A stretch of 64,000 nt of DNA from Saccharina japonica (Eukaryota; Sar; Phaeophyceae; Laminariales; Laminariaceae). The stretch spans positions 390,099 through 454,098 of the forward strand of contig MEHQ01002840.1 of NCBI GenBank assembly GCA_008828725.1, given 5' to 3'. The notes under the pieces are model-generated. The model had not been told where the DNA came from. It saw only the letters and a program-made list of their open reading frames with translations, and made no database searches. Positions 12,131 through 24,165 of the stretch are shown here, piece by piece. Numbering within the stretch: the stretch's first letter is position 1; every line of letters begins with the position of its first letter. The position numbers were made by a program, and so were the translations under genes.

Positions 12131-12854
12131 CACAGATGCTCGTACCTTAGACTAAAATAGGGAGTTTTGGGGACAATATATTACTCATGTACTTCGTGTA
12201 CCCGGAGTATTTCGGGGTTCCATACTCCGGGATACTGCTTGTACTCGGAGTATTTTGGGTATGGACACTCTCGATTCTGCTTGTACTCGGAGTATTTCGG
12301 GGTCTGATACTGCGGGTACTCCTTGTACTCGCAGTATTTGGGGCCTCAGTATTGCTCATACTCTAAGTACTCCGAGTATTCAGGCCGCCAGTACTCTAAT
12401 AATCTAAGTACTGGAAGTACGAAATGTACTCGATACTCGAAGTGTATTCGTAGTGTGAATTATATTAGGAGCATCTTTGCATCATTGCAAAGACTCGGCA
12501 ATCATTCCTCCCAGGTCATGGGAGCATGTGACTGGCGTTTATATAATTTTAAAATTCACAGATGCTCCCATTACCTGGAAGTATAGTTGGAGTATTTTAC
12601 AGGAAACATACTTCAGGTACTGAGCGTACTCGCAGTAGTTCGTTGTTCAACACGCTCGATACTTGGAGTACTCCGAGTAATTTAGATGTTCATACTCTGT
12701 GTACTGCTTGTACTCGGGGACAATTAAGGCTCATGCTCACAGTACTTGGAGTATTTGGGCCACCACTACTCTAAAAATCTCAGTACTCGGAGTGTGGAAA
12801 ATACTCAATACTCCGAGTATACTCGGCATATCGAGTATATTCGGAGCATCTGTG
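12131..12854. mobile_element. 724-bp hAT-like element packed with TACTCGGAGTA repeats, copy 1
   Basis: Ends are CACAGATGCTC and GGAGCATCTGTG, inverted repeats. The flanks CAGTCTTC (12123..12130) and CAGCCTTC (12855..12862) form an 8-bp target duplication with one mismatch, and the uninterrupted LTR at 6553..6884 has the single equivalent CAGTCCTC. The body is a dense array of the palindrome TACTCGGAGTA and its variants. An inverted second copy lies at 45469..46150. No transposase is present; the terminal CA and 8-bp duplication suggest hAT mobilisation. Confidence 0.8.
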
Positions 12855-12874
12855 CAGCCTTCCGTATATTATCA

Positions 12875-13545
12875 GTATCGTAGCACGATACTCGTACATC
12901 AGTGGAGTCTTCCACAATGTAGAAGGAAAACGTTCTGGAAATATTCTTTATACAAAAAGTGCGTGAAACAAACACAGACAGGAAATCAAAACAGGCCTAT
13001 GTTTGCTCTCCTGATCCCACCAAAACCTGATCCCATCCGCATATGATTCCATTTGGCACCCTGTTCCTACCCACAAGGTGCAGAATATATACATATTTGC
13101 CCTCCGCAGGAACCACCGGGGGCCGTGGGCGTGAAGAGCGAACCGTAAACGGTCAAAATTCTTCAAATACGTCGAACGGTCAAAATTCGCCGATTAAAAA
13201 AAAAACAAAAGTCGTCGCAGTCGCCGCCGTGGAATCGAACCGGCGCCATAAATACGAAGCTGGGCACAATAGGCCTCGGAGCTATGCAAAACCCACCCCC
13301 TCCACCTCCTGAACTTTTTGTCTTGGCTATTCATAGTCACAGTACGTGAATATATTGCGCCAATGAATCTTCCCAGCAAATTATTCCTCTACAATGTGGA
13401 TTACCTATCCATCTCAAGAGACACTTATGAACCTTATATCTATGGTTCAATGTGGGTAGAAGCTCCTCGCATGAGGCCCAAGTCTATACCTATGTCTGTT
13501 TCTAAAGTGCAAACCCCACTGTCTCACGCATCATCACTGTAAACG
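12875..13545. other. No gene seen; possible tRNA-like promoter on the minus strand
   Basis: The only structured signal is on the minus strand around 13290..13205: an A-box-like TAGCTCCGAGG followed about 45 bases later by a B-box GGTTCGATTCC and then a T-run of ten. The T arm does not pair well, so this is not a good tRNA gene; it may be a decayed SINE head. The plus-strand open frame 13318..13542 is not recognisable. Confidence 0.3.
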
Positions 13546-14060
13546 CATGCACGGCACCTACACAAAGAGAACTGCCTGCAGCCACATTCACGAAAAAGGC
13601 AAACGTATTCCACAAATTCCACAGCGTATCTACACGTGAGCCGGCATTACCTGCGGGAAAGCGCATCTCGCGGTATTGGTTTCAAATAGATACCTAGTAC
13701 ACATTTACCCAGCGGTTCTTAACACACAATCGACAAAATGTTTGACGCACACCGTGTGAGCAATCCCACGGTAAGGGTACCACTTTTTGTCTCAATATTT
13801 TCTGACCGGTTGAGCTCCTCACGTGAGTAACCACCGGGTGCTATTATCATTTCACTGGTATGTTTGTTTTTGAACTACCGCATTCGAAGCTTCGGTCTGT
13901 TGCGCGAACGAATGTCTCCGAAGTCATTTTTCGGGTGAGATATTTGAGCTCCTCATGTGAGGAGCTCAGAAAATTCTGCTGCGCCCCTACCGTGGGATGA
14001 GTCGTGTGCAAGGCGATGAGTGACTGCCTATAAACACTGCAAGGTGGTTGTATGTGTGAT
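13546..14060. repeat. Diverged repeat shared with 25680..25920 and 19040..19170
   Basis: Ordered short matches, for example GAACTGCCTGCAGCC against AAACTGCCTGTAACC and GCACACCGTGTG against GCACACCATGTA, show that this intron segment is a copy of 25680..25920. A weaker third copy is near 19040..19170. The 244-bp element sits inside this copy and is absent at the equivalent point of the other. The remainder to 14677 holds no gene that I can support. Confidence 0.6.
13759..14002 (+). mobile_element. 244-bp MITE, family A copy 2
   Basis: Same termini and internal palindrome as 11761..12004 and the same length. The target duplication is CGTGTG at 13753..13758 and 14003..14008. The homologous unoccupied site near 25885 reads CACCATGTACAAGG where this one reads CACCGTGTG, element, CGTGTGCAAGG, confirming a 6-bp duplication on insertion. 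Confidence 0.92.
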
Positions 14061-14677
14061 TATCAACCCGTTATGCCTGAACGCTGCGTCAATTGTGCAG
14101 GGTATTCCGAACATCGGAACACCCGATGGCGAATGGAGATGCAGCACTGAGTTCCTGCACACTTTACGTTGCCCCCAATGTGTTCGACGTAATTGTTTCT
14201 TTGTAGGCATCGAATGAACTGACGTAAAGATAAAGTGCCCTCGGTCGACAAACGTGTCATGTCTTAGCATCGCCGATTAAGGGGAAAATAAACAGTATGC
14301 CGCTCCGTGGTACAAATCCCACATCGCTCGCGTTGAAGGGCGTGCATTGTCTCATCGAGGTTCGAGCGGACAGCACGTAACAATACTGGGGGAAAATCTG
14401 CCTCACAATGCAGTAATACATGCTTTTTTAGCAAGTGTAAGCCCCACACTACATTCGTGTTGTACTCTACTTCATACACATGATCACCTATAAAGAGGGA
14501 CTGGCATTCAATTAGCTCGTATACTTTATCCCTGACGCGTATGTGGTCCACACAACTCACGGTTCTGCGATACGTGAGAAGTACGTCGAGATGGTAGGGA
14601 TATCCCAGCATTGCTCTTCAACCATGTAATAGTCCGAGAAGGGTGAAGAGATTACTGTGATGACACAGTGCTTCAGT

Positions 14678-15727
14678 CAAGGGCGGGTGAAAAAAAGGAC
14701 CCGAGACCCCCCTCCCCCCAACACACCCATTTTTCATTTATTTTTCGCTCAAACTAAACATCCTATTTGTCAGCCTTTGGGCGTCAGTTGCTCAGCAAGA
14801 CGTTGTCGAAACAATGCGCACGAGCCCTACGTGTGTTATTTGCGTGTTTCGTGAATAATTTGGATGATGAGCAGTGTTGAAAGTGGTGTTTGGTTTAATT
14901 TATCTGCAATAATAGTCGGAGGAAGGGCGAACAAACGAAGTGCTGAAAAGTCGGATGAGTTGAATGAGTCAAGACATTGGAACACTTTGTCCGTTGCAGC
15001 TCGCGAGGTGCATAATGGACTCGGCGCAAATTTGCGCGTGCCAACTTGAGCGAACTACTGTAGTCCCTTTAAAGGATCTCGCGTGCTTGACAAAAGAACG
15101 ACGCCACGTCATTTCTGATCCAACTGCTCTTAGCGTTCTCGGCCTTCCGGAATCCCACCGTCTACTACAGTAGTGAGAGCAGAACCCATAAGAATGACTA
15201 CTACGCAGATCATCCGGCTACCCCCCCTCTCGCCGCGTTTTCCGAGCTACTGGCAGCTCTGCTGGTGAGGGTACTGAGCTCTATTAATAGCCACCTGACT
15301 GACTAGGGCTCAGTTGCGTTGTCTACAGTCTGCTATTAGGTTTCATGGTCAGGTTGTATCAGGCAATGGATCAGGCGGTGTACGTTCGCCTACACAGCAG
15401 TGTACTGCAAGACCCAAGACTGCTGTTTTGTTCGCTGCTTCTGTGCTTGGCTGTGACTCTTCCAGTTCAACGCAGTGGCTGACAAGTGCCCATTCTAAAA
15501 CCAAGTAACTTGTGGTTGGGCCAAGGGTTGAGTCATTGGTTATATAGGATTTAGTATAGGAACTGGAAAAGTCATTGGTTATATAGGATTTAAAATAGGA
15601 ACTGGAAAATTCATTGGTTATATAGGATTTAGTATAGGAACTGAAAAATACCCCCCCCCCAATCGGCCCCAAATGCAAAAATGTGAGTGGGGGTCTCAGG
15701 TCCTTTTTTTCACCCGCACCCGCCCTT
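14678..15727. mobile_element. 1.05-kb hAT-like non-autonomous element
   Basis: Ends are CAAGGGCGGGTGAAAAAAAG on the left and its inverse at the right, where an extra GGGTG unit is inserted; the match runs on through GGACC and GAGACCCCC. The flanks are GCTTCAGT at 14670..14677 and 15728..15735, a perfect 8-bp target duplication. Terminal CA and the 8-bp duplication suggest hAT. Poly-C tracts lie just inside both ends. The right half contains three 39-bp tandem units. I see no transposase. A 194-codon minus-strand frame (15933..15349) crosses the right end of the element, so it is not an element gene. Confidence 0.85.
15533..15649. repeat. Three tandem 39-bp units
   Basis: The unit starts TCATTGGTTATATAGGATTT and ends GGAACTGGAAAA; three copies differ by a few bases. 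Because 39 is a multiple of three, they appear on the minus strand as a 13-residue repeat (SSSYTKSYITND), but I regard that as incidental. A related TTGGTTTATATAGGATTTAG motif occurs in the array at 46491..47020. Confidence 0.9.
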
Positions 15728-15735
15728 GCTTCAGT

Positions 15736-17050
15736 GGCTTGTTTTATCGAAAAGGCAGTTGACAGGAGTCGTGTATTGGTGTGTTCGAAGTCACAGTGTA
15801 TGAAGTCAAAGAGTTTTGAGGGCTCGCTTCGGCGAGAAGGCAAAAGACGGGAGACATTTTTTCGCAAGAGTGATGTGACAGCACCGTTCTGGTGGACCGC
15901 TTTGGGAAGATGGCAGTTCACGTGGTGGGTCACGTGTTGGAAAGAGCGAAGTCACAGAGTTCTATTTGGGCGGTTCGCTTTGGCGACAAGGCGGTGTACA
16001 AGAGTAGTATGTTACGTATAAGCATCGTGTATACACTGCATTCGCCTCAAACACAGACAACGAAGCAGCAGCAGGATGAGGAAGAAGTACAGAATAGCAG
16101 CATAGCGGCAGTATAGCAGCAGGAAGAGAAGTCAGCAGCAGAAGCAAGCCGGAGCGTGTCGTAAAAGCGAGCAACTAAAACACTATTTGTTGATATCTGT
16201 GATAACTGAGCCTCAGACAGGCTCTACCCAAGTAGGACCAGCTCTCAACGCAAGTGCAAAGCTTTGCCGTCTTGTGCTTCGTTTTGAAACTTCGATGTCA
16301 TATACTTAAAACCATCGAGTACTCGTAGTGCTTACTCGTAGTGGTTCGATACCAAAGCCATTTCGGGTGTCCACAAATTTGAAATACTCACAGGAAAGGA
16401 AACAATTCGTATTTTCCAAAGGTATACAAGTTTAGACGAATGGTTACGAAGCCAGGTCGAATGCTGGTTTAGACACTTGAGGGGTGGAGTTCTCCGAGAT
16501 ACGAAGAGACTAGCCCCTCCACACGTTACAGGGGTCAACGAGTACATCACTCGACTCGTTACGTATACACTCGATGCCTCAACTTGAAGGGTGGATGATA
16601 TGTGTGCGTACAACTACTCGTGAGGCTCGCTTCGCCCACACCCTGCGTTTTCAGGCCGGTAGTGGGACTGCGGTCGAAAACGTGAAACCCAAACGTAGCA
16701 ATACTCTTTATAACGAGCACAGACCTCGTACTCGGAACGAAAGACATGCCAAGGATTCAAAAGTTCATCAATGCGGGCGATGTACGAGGCCAATAGTGAT
16801 CGATCAAGATCAGGGTCTGGTTGGATTAAGGCTTTGGGTAACTACGATTATGAAGTAAGCACTGAGTATCAGCCAATCGGTCTTCAAAAGGATAAGCGGT
16901 CCTCAACTGTCCCGGGATTGAACACTTTGCATAGAAGGCGCAAATTTGGTACAGGATGATTGCATGCTTGGTACTCCACAAACTGTCGTCTGCATACGGG
17001 GTTGGTCGTGACCGTCGAAAGCACCCACGTTTGAGCAGCTGTGGCCTGGA
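15736..17050. other. No gene identified
   Basis: Several open frames of 60-112 codons occur on both strands but overlap each other and carry no recognisable domain. The sequence around 16040..16150 is AGC-rich. Nothing else stands out. Confidence 0.4.
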
Positions 17051-17060
17051 AGGGCTCCCA
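16960..17060 (-). pseudogene. Possible decayed rung exon
   Basis: After CCACAG on the minus strand (17041..17036), an open frame reads AAQTWVLSTVTTNPVCRR and continues FVEYQ, with the spacing of a rung but without the NNTG end. The segment immediately to the right (17085..17170) is one of the recurring blocks shared with 5.4, 20.7, 26.2 and 34.6 kb. Confidence 0.25.
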
Positions 17061-17821
17061 CGCTTTGTGTGCGTCGTATGGAAACCACCTTTCTAAGGTA
17101 CGCTTAACATTGCGGCAAACAGCCACCATCAGCATGGTTTCTTCGCTTGAACCATACACAAGCATGGGCGTGGCATCTATCCTCGTCGGATGTCCTGGAT
17201 ACGGTTTCGTAGCGCTGCAACGTGAATCACGCTAGAAACGAGGAGGTTTCAATCCAGTGTAGTTATCATACACTTACTCCTGTCGACGAATGGTGACAAC
17301 TTAGATTTCCCCACAAGCCCGAAAAAATATATGTCGAGGGCTTATCTAAAACGTACTGATGGGTCGGAGAAAACACCAGCGTATGCAATTCCTCCGCTTA
17401 GATTACGAGTTTAGGGGGTATGCGTATGACACGAATATGGTCCTGATAGATTAATTTCAGAGAACGATCTTGCCAACCTTAGGATAACCGTTAATCTATC
17501 ATCCAAATGTTCAACATCACTGTCTGCCTGCTCCGTGAATTATTCGCCCGCTTGTGTCAAACATGACTACGCCGACGCGCTCCGGAGCTACTAACTCCGG
17601 CGGGTACCAAGTCAAACGCATGCGACTTGCCTGTCTGATGGTCTCTATTGCCGAAGCCTCAGCTTGGGGTTTATCTATTACATAATTATATCCTAACCTT
17701 AACACCTGTAGTCTTGTTTACTCCGAAACCGTGGTTATCGGTGGGAAGCGCACAACGCAATGGGCCATATGTCATAGGCTTCAACAGTTGTTTTGCGTAA
17801 CGCCACTGGAGCAACACTTTG

Positions 17822-17890
17822 TTGGTGCAGGTGGCGCTTTCGATGAAAATGGTATTAATATCGACGGCTAGGTAAACAATTGGATTTCAA
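17822..17890 (-). pseudogene. Decayed beta-helix rung exon
   Basis: After AG on the minus strand the frame reads AVDINTIFIESATCTNKV, close to the intact ITFHESATFTNNT. The closing NNTG and the GT donor are degraded. Same strand and class as the intact exons. Confidence 0.4.
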
Positions 17891-17899
17891 TGATAGGTT

Positions 17900-20750
17900 G
17901 AAAACATTTTCACTGGAGGGCTCGCCACCATATGATATATATTTACCGGGCATGCATTTCGCATAGTATTGAGATTAGTTTAATACTGTTTCGAAAAATA
18001 TCGCTACTGGGTTTCAGGCAGGACTATATAGGTAGTGAGCCTCGAAATTCTCGAATAACATTCCGTCGACGCTTACATCCGAATAGAGTTAGGCGTTAAC
18101 GAGGCCTCTCGGCCACGGCATGAGATCACACCTATACTTGTCTTCTCGTCTACTGTCATATTTTCTCAATGCCGTATCTCATTTGGGTCGAAATAACCTT
18201 CCTGATTATTGTTTGCCGTACCAATCATACGCCAATGTATAACTTGACATATGGTGCGCTCCGCGTCGATTTCTCCGTAGATACTGTACAAAATGCCTCG
18301 TCACATGCTTTGGAAGTGGCAGGGCGTCGGTGTCTGTGAACGCCAGCCATTCGCACCAAAGGTTGATCGTCACCGAGGCCCGCGGTTCTTTCTATGCAGC
18401 TGGCCTATACTTGCCTGGAAACATAAATTATGTATACGATATCGAAGTCAATTTGACGAGCTACTTATACAGGGAAAACCACCAATAACTGTGAAGTTCA
18501 GCTCGCTGTTAAGTCTAATACACATATGTATATAAATATAATTTACGACCGTACGTCTATGGTTCAAGTGTTTTTTTATATTCGGTATCTAGAACCTTCT
18601 AAGTCCGGATATCTTCGTGCTATAGCTCTAGGCGATAGTATATGTTGCCGTTAAGGAAATGGCCGAACAGCGTGAACGGTGAAATCCTAAGGTACCGTAT
18701 TTCAGTTCGAATCCACACCTTCGGACGTCGGGTATCAAGAGGATTGGGACAAATACGAATGCTAAACATGCAACACATATACGTAAACAGACGCAGGCAG
18801 CGGTCGGGTTAGGAAATGCCACTTCAAAGGCTACTCGCGTGTTGAGCAACATCCCTTAGCCAAGAACCGACTTTGAAATTGCTTGTGCGGTATGACCGAT
18901 ACACCGTTCCATCGGGTAGGCGTGAAAACAGTGGTCACATTCCAGATCATCAGGTAGCTCATCAGATGAGACGTACAGTAAGCCAGTGATACACGTCTCT
19001 GCTGGCAAGTGAAAACCCGACAGTTTCAAGGTTCATCAATTCAGACCATTAGGCGCCTGCATAGACGGAATTACCTGCACCCAGCTGATCAAATAGACGG
19101 ATGACGCGTATTTACTCCACACAGTTCACAGCCTAGCTACACGTGAGTAGTAGCTACGTGACGCATCTCTCGGCAGCACGTTTACTGAGGAAGTAACGAA
19201 CGACACGAGCGAATCGCAAACGCCTCGATATTTTGACCATAGCAAATGGCAAGCCTTGCTGAAATTTGCCCAATATCGTATATCGACAGACATTAAGTGT
19301 CCTACACTACTGGTTCTTCCGTAGAAGTTTATGCCAATATTCACGCAAGCTTCCATCGCTTCCACGGAAGTTTTCATGAATTCGCCTCCTGCTTCCACGT
19401 GTTACACCGCCCAAGCCAACGTGGGCCCTTCCCTTACACAAAAAACTTCTCCCAACTGTTAATGGGGTATTCAAAACCATGACGCGAGCAGCGCGGAACC
19501 ACACCGGCCTTGTCTAGTTGAATAAGTGAATCTTCAAACGGAAACTACGACATATGTGTCCGCAGCGAATGGAGCTGAACGTTTCAATGGAAGTCATGGA
19601 AGCATTCACCACTTCAACAGAAGCCGTTGGAATATGGGAGAAGTTCCACCGAAGCGCTTCCGTAAATTCCTTGCGACTTTCACCGAACAGACCGATAGTG
19701 CCCCAGACCTCAACAACGATACAGTAAAAACAACCTCCTATTTCATCTACGAAACACCGACCGATTTGGGTTAAACCAGGTACTGCCAAGCTCTGATAGA
19801 TAGATGACCATCTCCTCCTGGAATGCGTGGCCTGTTGAGGGTTGTCCAGCCACATAAACAATACACTAATTATGGACCAAGCCATGCCTACATCCGCGCA
19901 AATATGACTTTTTGCTGCAGGAATTGTTTTTCCCGCAAAAATGAAGTATGTTTGCACCAATGAACGTGTTGTGGCACCAAAAAGACGTTCGTGCAAATTA
20001 AGTCTGTTTGCTGTCATGCGCCACCGCCCAAGCAAAACCAACTGTGTAAATACATAGTGAGCTTAAGCCGATACACTACGTATATCATGTGACACGTAGG
20101 AGTACACATGTACACATGATACACATATACCGCAATCACTGCTCTCGGGGAGTATCCCAAGTGCCGAGGTGCGTAGCGAGAAGTACATGACCATGAAAAT
20201 TTCCATGTATACCGCAGTACGGTTCTTGACTTCGGACGCATGGCGTCCATTGTACAGGGAATGACGTGCACTTCGCTCGCTTAATGTAGGGCTTATGGTG
20301 ATGTACTGCGTGCTATAACCGTTCAATGACAGGTCTTCTACCTGAACTTACCACCTTTGTTAGACAATAGGAGACTGCACACGTCTGAGCGATTAATAAT
20401 CGACTTGTTGTGAAGTTGGTTGTGCTGAGGAGGGTATGTCCATAAAATACACAGCACCTGTCCACCATTTCCTCGATGACGTGTTGGCCGCCTAATATTT
20501 ATAAAGTATGGGCTGTCTGCTCAGGTGGTGTATACCCGATATTGTCTACGTATGGGGTCGTTCAGACTCGTCGACATAACTGCAACATACTACCTGTGCA
20601 CTTAGAAGCCGCCCGCGCTTTTGCGTATGACGGTTTGAGCTCAATTGTTAAAATAAGGCCCACCATCGCGGACAGCGTCCAGCTGCAGCATTGTACTCTC
20701 TCTACGACAACAAACAGCCGTGCCTAAAGCTTCTGTCCGCGTATGACGTC
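17900..20750. other. Intron-like region, no intact gene
   Basis: It contains diverged copies of segments seen elsewhere, for example about 19950..20290 against 3410..3550 and 20640..20730 against 5380..5440. Around 19315..19400 and 19555..19690 is a patch of alternating TTCCATGGAAG-like inverted motifs of unknown origin. The 175-codon minus-strand frame 20041..19514 spans that patch and has no recognisable domain. Confidence 0.4.
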
Positions 20751-20754
20751 TAGT

Positions 20755-21027
20755 TTTCCGCTCTCCAGCGCTGCGTGTTCAACCGTTCTCAGTTGAGCGG
20801 ATTTTTTACTTGGGAAATTGATAGCTACACTCTTCATGTTTTCAGCTAAGCTATTGATCCCTGAATAATCATGTACACCATAGGGATCAGGTTGTCCGCT
20901 CTCCGGCGCTGCGTGTTCAACGGTCAGCAGTTGGGCGAGTTTCTTACTTTAGAGATTAAAAATTCTCCTCATGTTTTCAGCTAAGCCATGGGCACCATGA
21001 ACAACTGTTGACACCATAAGGATCTTC
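20755..21027. repeat. Two tandem units of about 135 bp
   Basis: Both units start TTTTCCGCTCTCCAGCGCTG or the close variant TTGTCCGCTCTCCGGCGCTG, pass through CATGTTTTCAGCTAAGC and end with a CACCATA(A/G)GGATC box. They are diverged but align throughout. No coding evidence. Confidence 0.8.
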
Positions 21028-21774
21028 CGAATCCAATTTCGTGATCTACATATGTTGGGGAAGATCCGCTTCCGAATTACACTACCCAACCCATCTAGAT
21101 ACAGTGTTTAATGCCGCATGCTTTCCACACCCATTTTGTCCCATCGTTTTATAGTCTGATACCGCCCTTGCACACGACATAATAACCGTAGATACATCGT
21201 ATCGATGATCAATATCGCGGTCTGTCCAATTCGTGTAATATTTATCATACAGTCTTCGAACGTACACAAAAGGTAACCGTTGAACTAAAATAAATACGAG
21301 GCGCCTCCGTACTTGAGAAGCTCTATACATCACACACAACATGATCTCGAAATAGTGAAAAGCGCAACCCATTCAACAACATCATGACATATATATGTGT
21401 TTAGGCGCCCAGTCAGACATATTCTGGCCAAGCACTTGTAGTCCTATATCGTCGCCGTAACTACAGCAGGTTGACATTTCGAGGTGACGCCGGAATTACC
21501 AACTTGACAAGATGAAAAACCCTAAGTTATTTTACCCTCCACGGATCTCGCCACCGCCAAGTCCTTGTAGTTCTCATTAACAATCTCTGGCCCGGCTGGG
21601 GTGTACGTACTGCGTGTTTCGTTCTGAATACAAACAGCTCCAGTATTCCCCACTCACAAGCCGACTGTAAGAAGAGAGTATACGTATAACCCGATGTCGT
21701 ATACGAAGGCTAGGCATGCACGTTTGCCAGGACTTGTTTCCTACTGTATCTATATTCGAAGAGGGTGCATTGTT

Positions 21775-21830
21775 GGTGAAGCATGCACTCCTGCCTAAAG
21801 TGGTGTTGCTATCGAAGACGCAAACAGCAC
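21775..21830 (-). pseudogene. Decayed beta-helix rung exon
   Basis: Minus-strand frame GAVCVFDSNTTLGRSACF then TNNAPSSN keeps the rung pattern almost intact. The acceptor is GAGT in place of CAGG, and using it would shift the frame into a stop; the donor is lost. It resembles the copy at 2.2 kb (FDSNTT). Confidence 0.45.
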
Positions 21831-22529
21831 ACTCGTGGGGGGGTGAAGGTTAACACATGTCGACGAGAGCCGTACTAACGTAAGGGCTGTCATTGTTTAG
21901 AAAAAGCACGAATAAAGCATTAATATATTAAGCATTAATATATTTTGATCCAATGAGAAGTGTACATGATACTTAGTTCTGTTGGCGACGTCTTCCGAAA
22001 TAGCTCCTAGATTTCAACATAACTTCCAGTAATCAGCCTCGGAATATTTTGATTTAGTGAGTCTCGGAAGAGAAAAAAACATCACCAACATCCAATTCGC
22101 AAGGTGGAATGCGTATATCACGAATTTTGCGCAAATTACTCTCTTTTGGTTGACACTCTTTTACAACATATGATGACCGCAAGTATATCATATACCTATA
22201 GATATATATGGTCGTCTGTCCGATGTACGTATGCTTAGTTTAGCCTCTTGCTATTGCCGTATATGTCCCCAAGTATGGCAGTAACACTGTAAGTACTACG
22301 TTGACCAGGTACCAAGCCCAACGCATTTACCTAGGATGTCACGATCTCGCCATCGACGAGTGCTTGTATCTCTTCACGGCAAAACATGCTGCAACTGGGG
22401 AATATCTAGTCGTATGCGTTTGTTTCTTAACGTCAACAGGTCCAATTATTCTCATAAACAAATCGACTGTACGCACATCCAGTTGAGCAATGCCATTTAC
22501 GCTAATAAATTCCTCCACCTTGTTCTTAC

Positions 22530-22601
22530 CTTCATTACCGTTGTTGGTAAAGGTAGCACTCTCGTTGAACGTGATGATACTCAAACTGGCGCGAATAGCA
22601 C
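22530..22601 (-). CDS. Beta-helix rung exon (sixth detected)
   Basis: A 72-nt phase 1-1 exon. Minus strand: CACACAG acceptor, then codons for GAIRASLSIITFNESATF and TNNGNE, then the donor GTAAGAAC. Compared with the other rungs it lacks only a few residues of the turn. It joins in frame to 28315..28250 upstream and 364..284 downstream. The 22-kb intron that follows contains the copia element and several MITEs. Confidence 0.75.
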
Positions 22602-24079
22602 CTGTGTGCACGACAAAGAGGAACATGGGGTGACTTGCCGAGGTAGATATTGCACGTGAGAGTCTAGACAATTTTCAGCGGTCGGGCTCGTCGCTTTTGG
22701 AGATGCACGCTAAATCGGAATCCGCTTTGATGCTTTCACTGTATCGGGCTTAGATAAATAAACGTTTCAATTACCTGTTCATTTGATTCAAGTGAAGCTC
22801 GTCATTTGATGAGCCTCGGACTATGTCGATATCGAGAGGTAACTATTCCATGTCTTGTACCTTAATTATCATTGTTTTAGTGTGTATTGTCATGCTCCTC
22901 CGTCATCTACCATCCTTCAAGATTCCTGTTCGTACAAGAGGCGGGGTTCAAATTTCTGTGTGCGGTGGCGTTTCACAACACACTTAGCTATGGCAAATCG
23001 CAACCATTGTGAGGGGGGAAGCAAAAATGTACCCGGATGTTTGCGCCGTGGACACCGTCATGACGCCCGATGCCGGAAGAACAACGACATAGAGAGTGGC
23101 CCGATTAAAAGTGGCAGGGATAGACCGTTACCTGTCGCAGCCATGGCGGTGTACGCCGAAGGATAACATCGCGCACACTGCAGTAGATACATATCACGCG
23201 AGATACTCTGAATCGTTCAAATGCACTGGCGTTATGTCTTGTCCTCTGCCGAATCTTTGCTGCTAACATAATGCCTGGTTCCAGCTTTACAAAAGTTGGT
23301 CCTTTGCAGGAATATTGCGAGTGTTGTGAATGACCAAGACGTTGGTAGGCGGTGTACCTCAATGGAAACCACCGGCCCTACGGGCCTCGCATCGGTGGTC
23401 CAACACTCAATCGAATATGAGCACACCAAACAATTTGTTCGGGCCTCGCAATAGTAAACGTCGTCGGCGTACATTCCGCGAAAAACAATATATATATATT
23501 GGTTTGGTGTTCACCGTCGGTCCTATTTACTATGGTCCCCCGTAACAGTCGTGTTGTACAGAGTGCTGAACAACGAGAACAATAAATCGACTTTCTCCGT
23601 CTTAGCCTTGACGAGCCACAAATAAAAAAGTCGCTGGCTGCAGAACGTGTTCGTTAACCATGTATTATTTATACAGTTTCGTTCGGGAACTTTGGTAAAC
23701 TCTACATATTTGCATCGCTAAAAGGCAAGTTCGTAGTTCCGACTGCTTACAAGTCTGCGGAACCGAAGTTAGTTATGTCGTTTATATTCACAACCTGTTA
23801 TGGGCCCCTTTGGTTTGTCCCACGACGTAGATACCATTTTAAACCGGTTGATTGATTCCACGCATATACGTCCGGAAACCCACTTGTTTCAGTTTCCATC
23901 ATGTAGGTACACGCTCTTGAACCATCAACATAAATATGTTACATTATCGGGGTGAGATGCTCAGAACACGTACCTTGCAGAAACTATGTCTATGTGGACG
24001 ACGCTATTGTACACCTTACATATACCGTAAATGTAATGCCAGAAAAACTTTGCCAGGAGATGTTCCAACCCACATATGT

Positions 24080-24165
24080 AGAGGAAGTATGGTTGTTGAA
24101 ATATGTATTCCTGCCGTAAGTGACGTTACTAATAGCGGGCATCCGAACCGAACCCGTGTGGAGGG
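24080..24165 (-). pseudogene. Possible decayed rung exon
   Basis: Minus-strand frame MPAISNVTYGRNTYFNNHTS has the aromatic-x-NN-x-T ending of a rung. No CAG acceptor in the expected phase and no GT donor after the NNHT are evident. The open frame around it (24247..23990) is otherwise unrecognised. Confidence 0.3.

Larger units (their letters stand above)
6553..12874 (-). mobile_element. Decayed Ty1/copia-type LTR retrotransposon with nested insertions
   Basis: Two direct repeats flank a region with copia Gag and protease remnants on the minus strand. The left repeat (6553..6884) is intact in outline and the right one starts at 10629 and ends near 12874, split by later insertions. Read on the minus strand the repeats start TGTTACAG and end GGCTACA, the usual TG...CA of LTRs, and a purine run GATGGGG sits just before the 3' LTR as a possible polypurine tract. 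The internal part is only about 3.7 kb, and I find no integrase or reverse transcriptase motifs, so most of pol is deleted or unrecognisable. A short inversion breaks the protease. I could not identify a primer binding site or a clean 5-bp target duplication. Confidence 0.7.
10629..12874 (-). repeat. Second copia LTR, split by nested elements
   Basis: LTR sequence appears in three pieces (about 10629..10832, 12011..12130 and 12863..12874) that join to match 6553..6884. The gaps are filled by about 0.9 kb of unidentified DNA plus a 244-bp element (to 12004) and by the 724-bp element 12131..12854. The uninterrupted LTR gives the empty site for both breaks. Confidence 0.65.

Noticed and set aside
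15349..15933. 194-codon minus-strand gene
   Set aside because: The frame crosses the exact end of a transposon and its only feature is the 39-bp tandem repeat.
18620..18725. tRNA-like A-box and GTTCGAATCC B-box
   Set aside because: The spacing is too long and no cloverleaf can be drawn; a B-box of this length is expected by chance in 64 kb.
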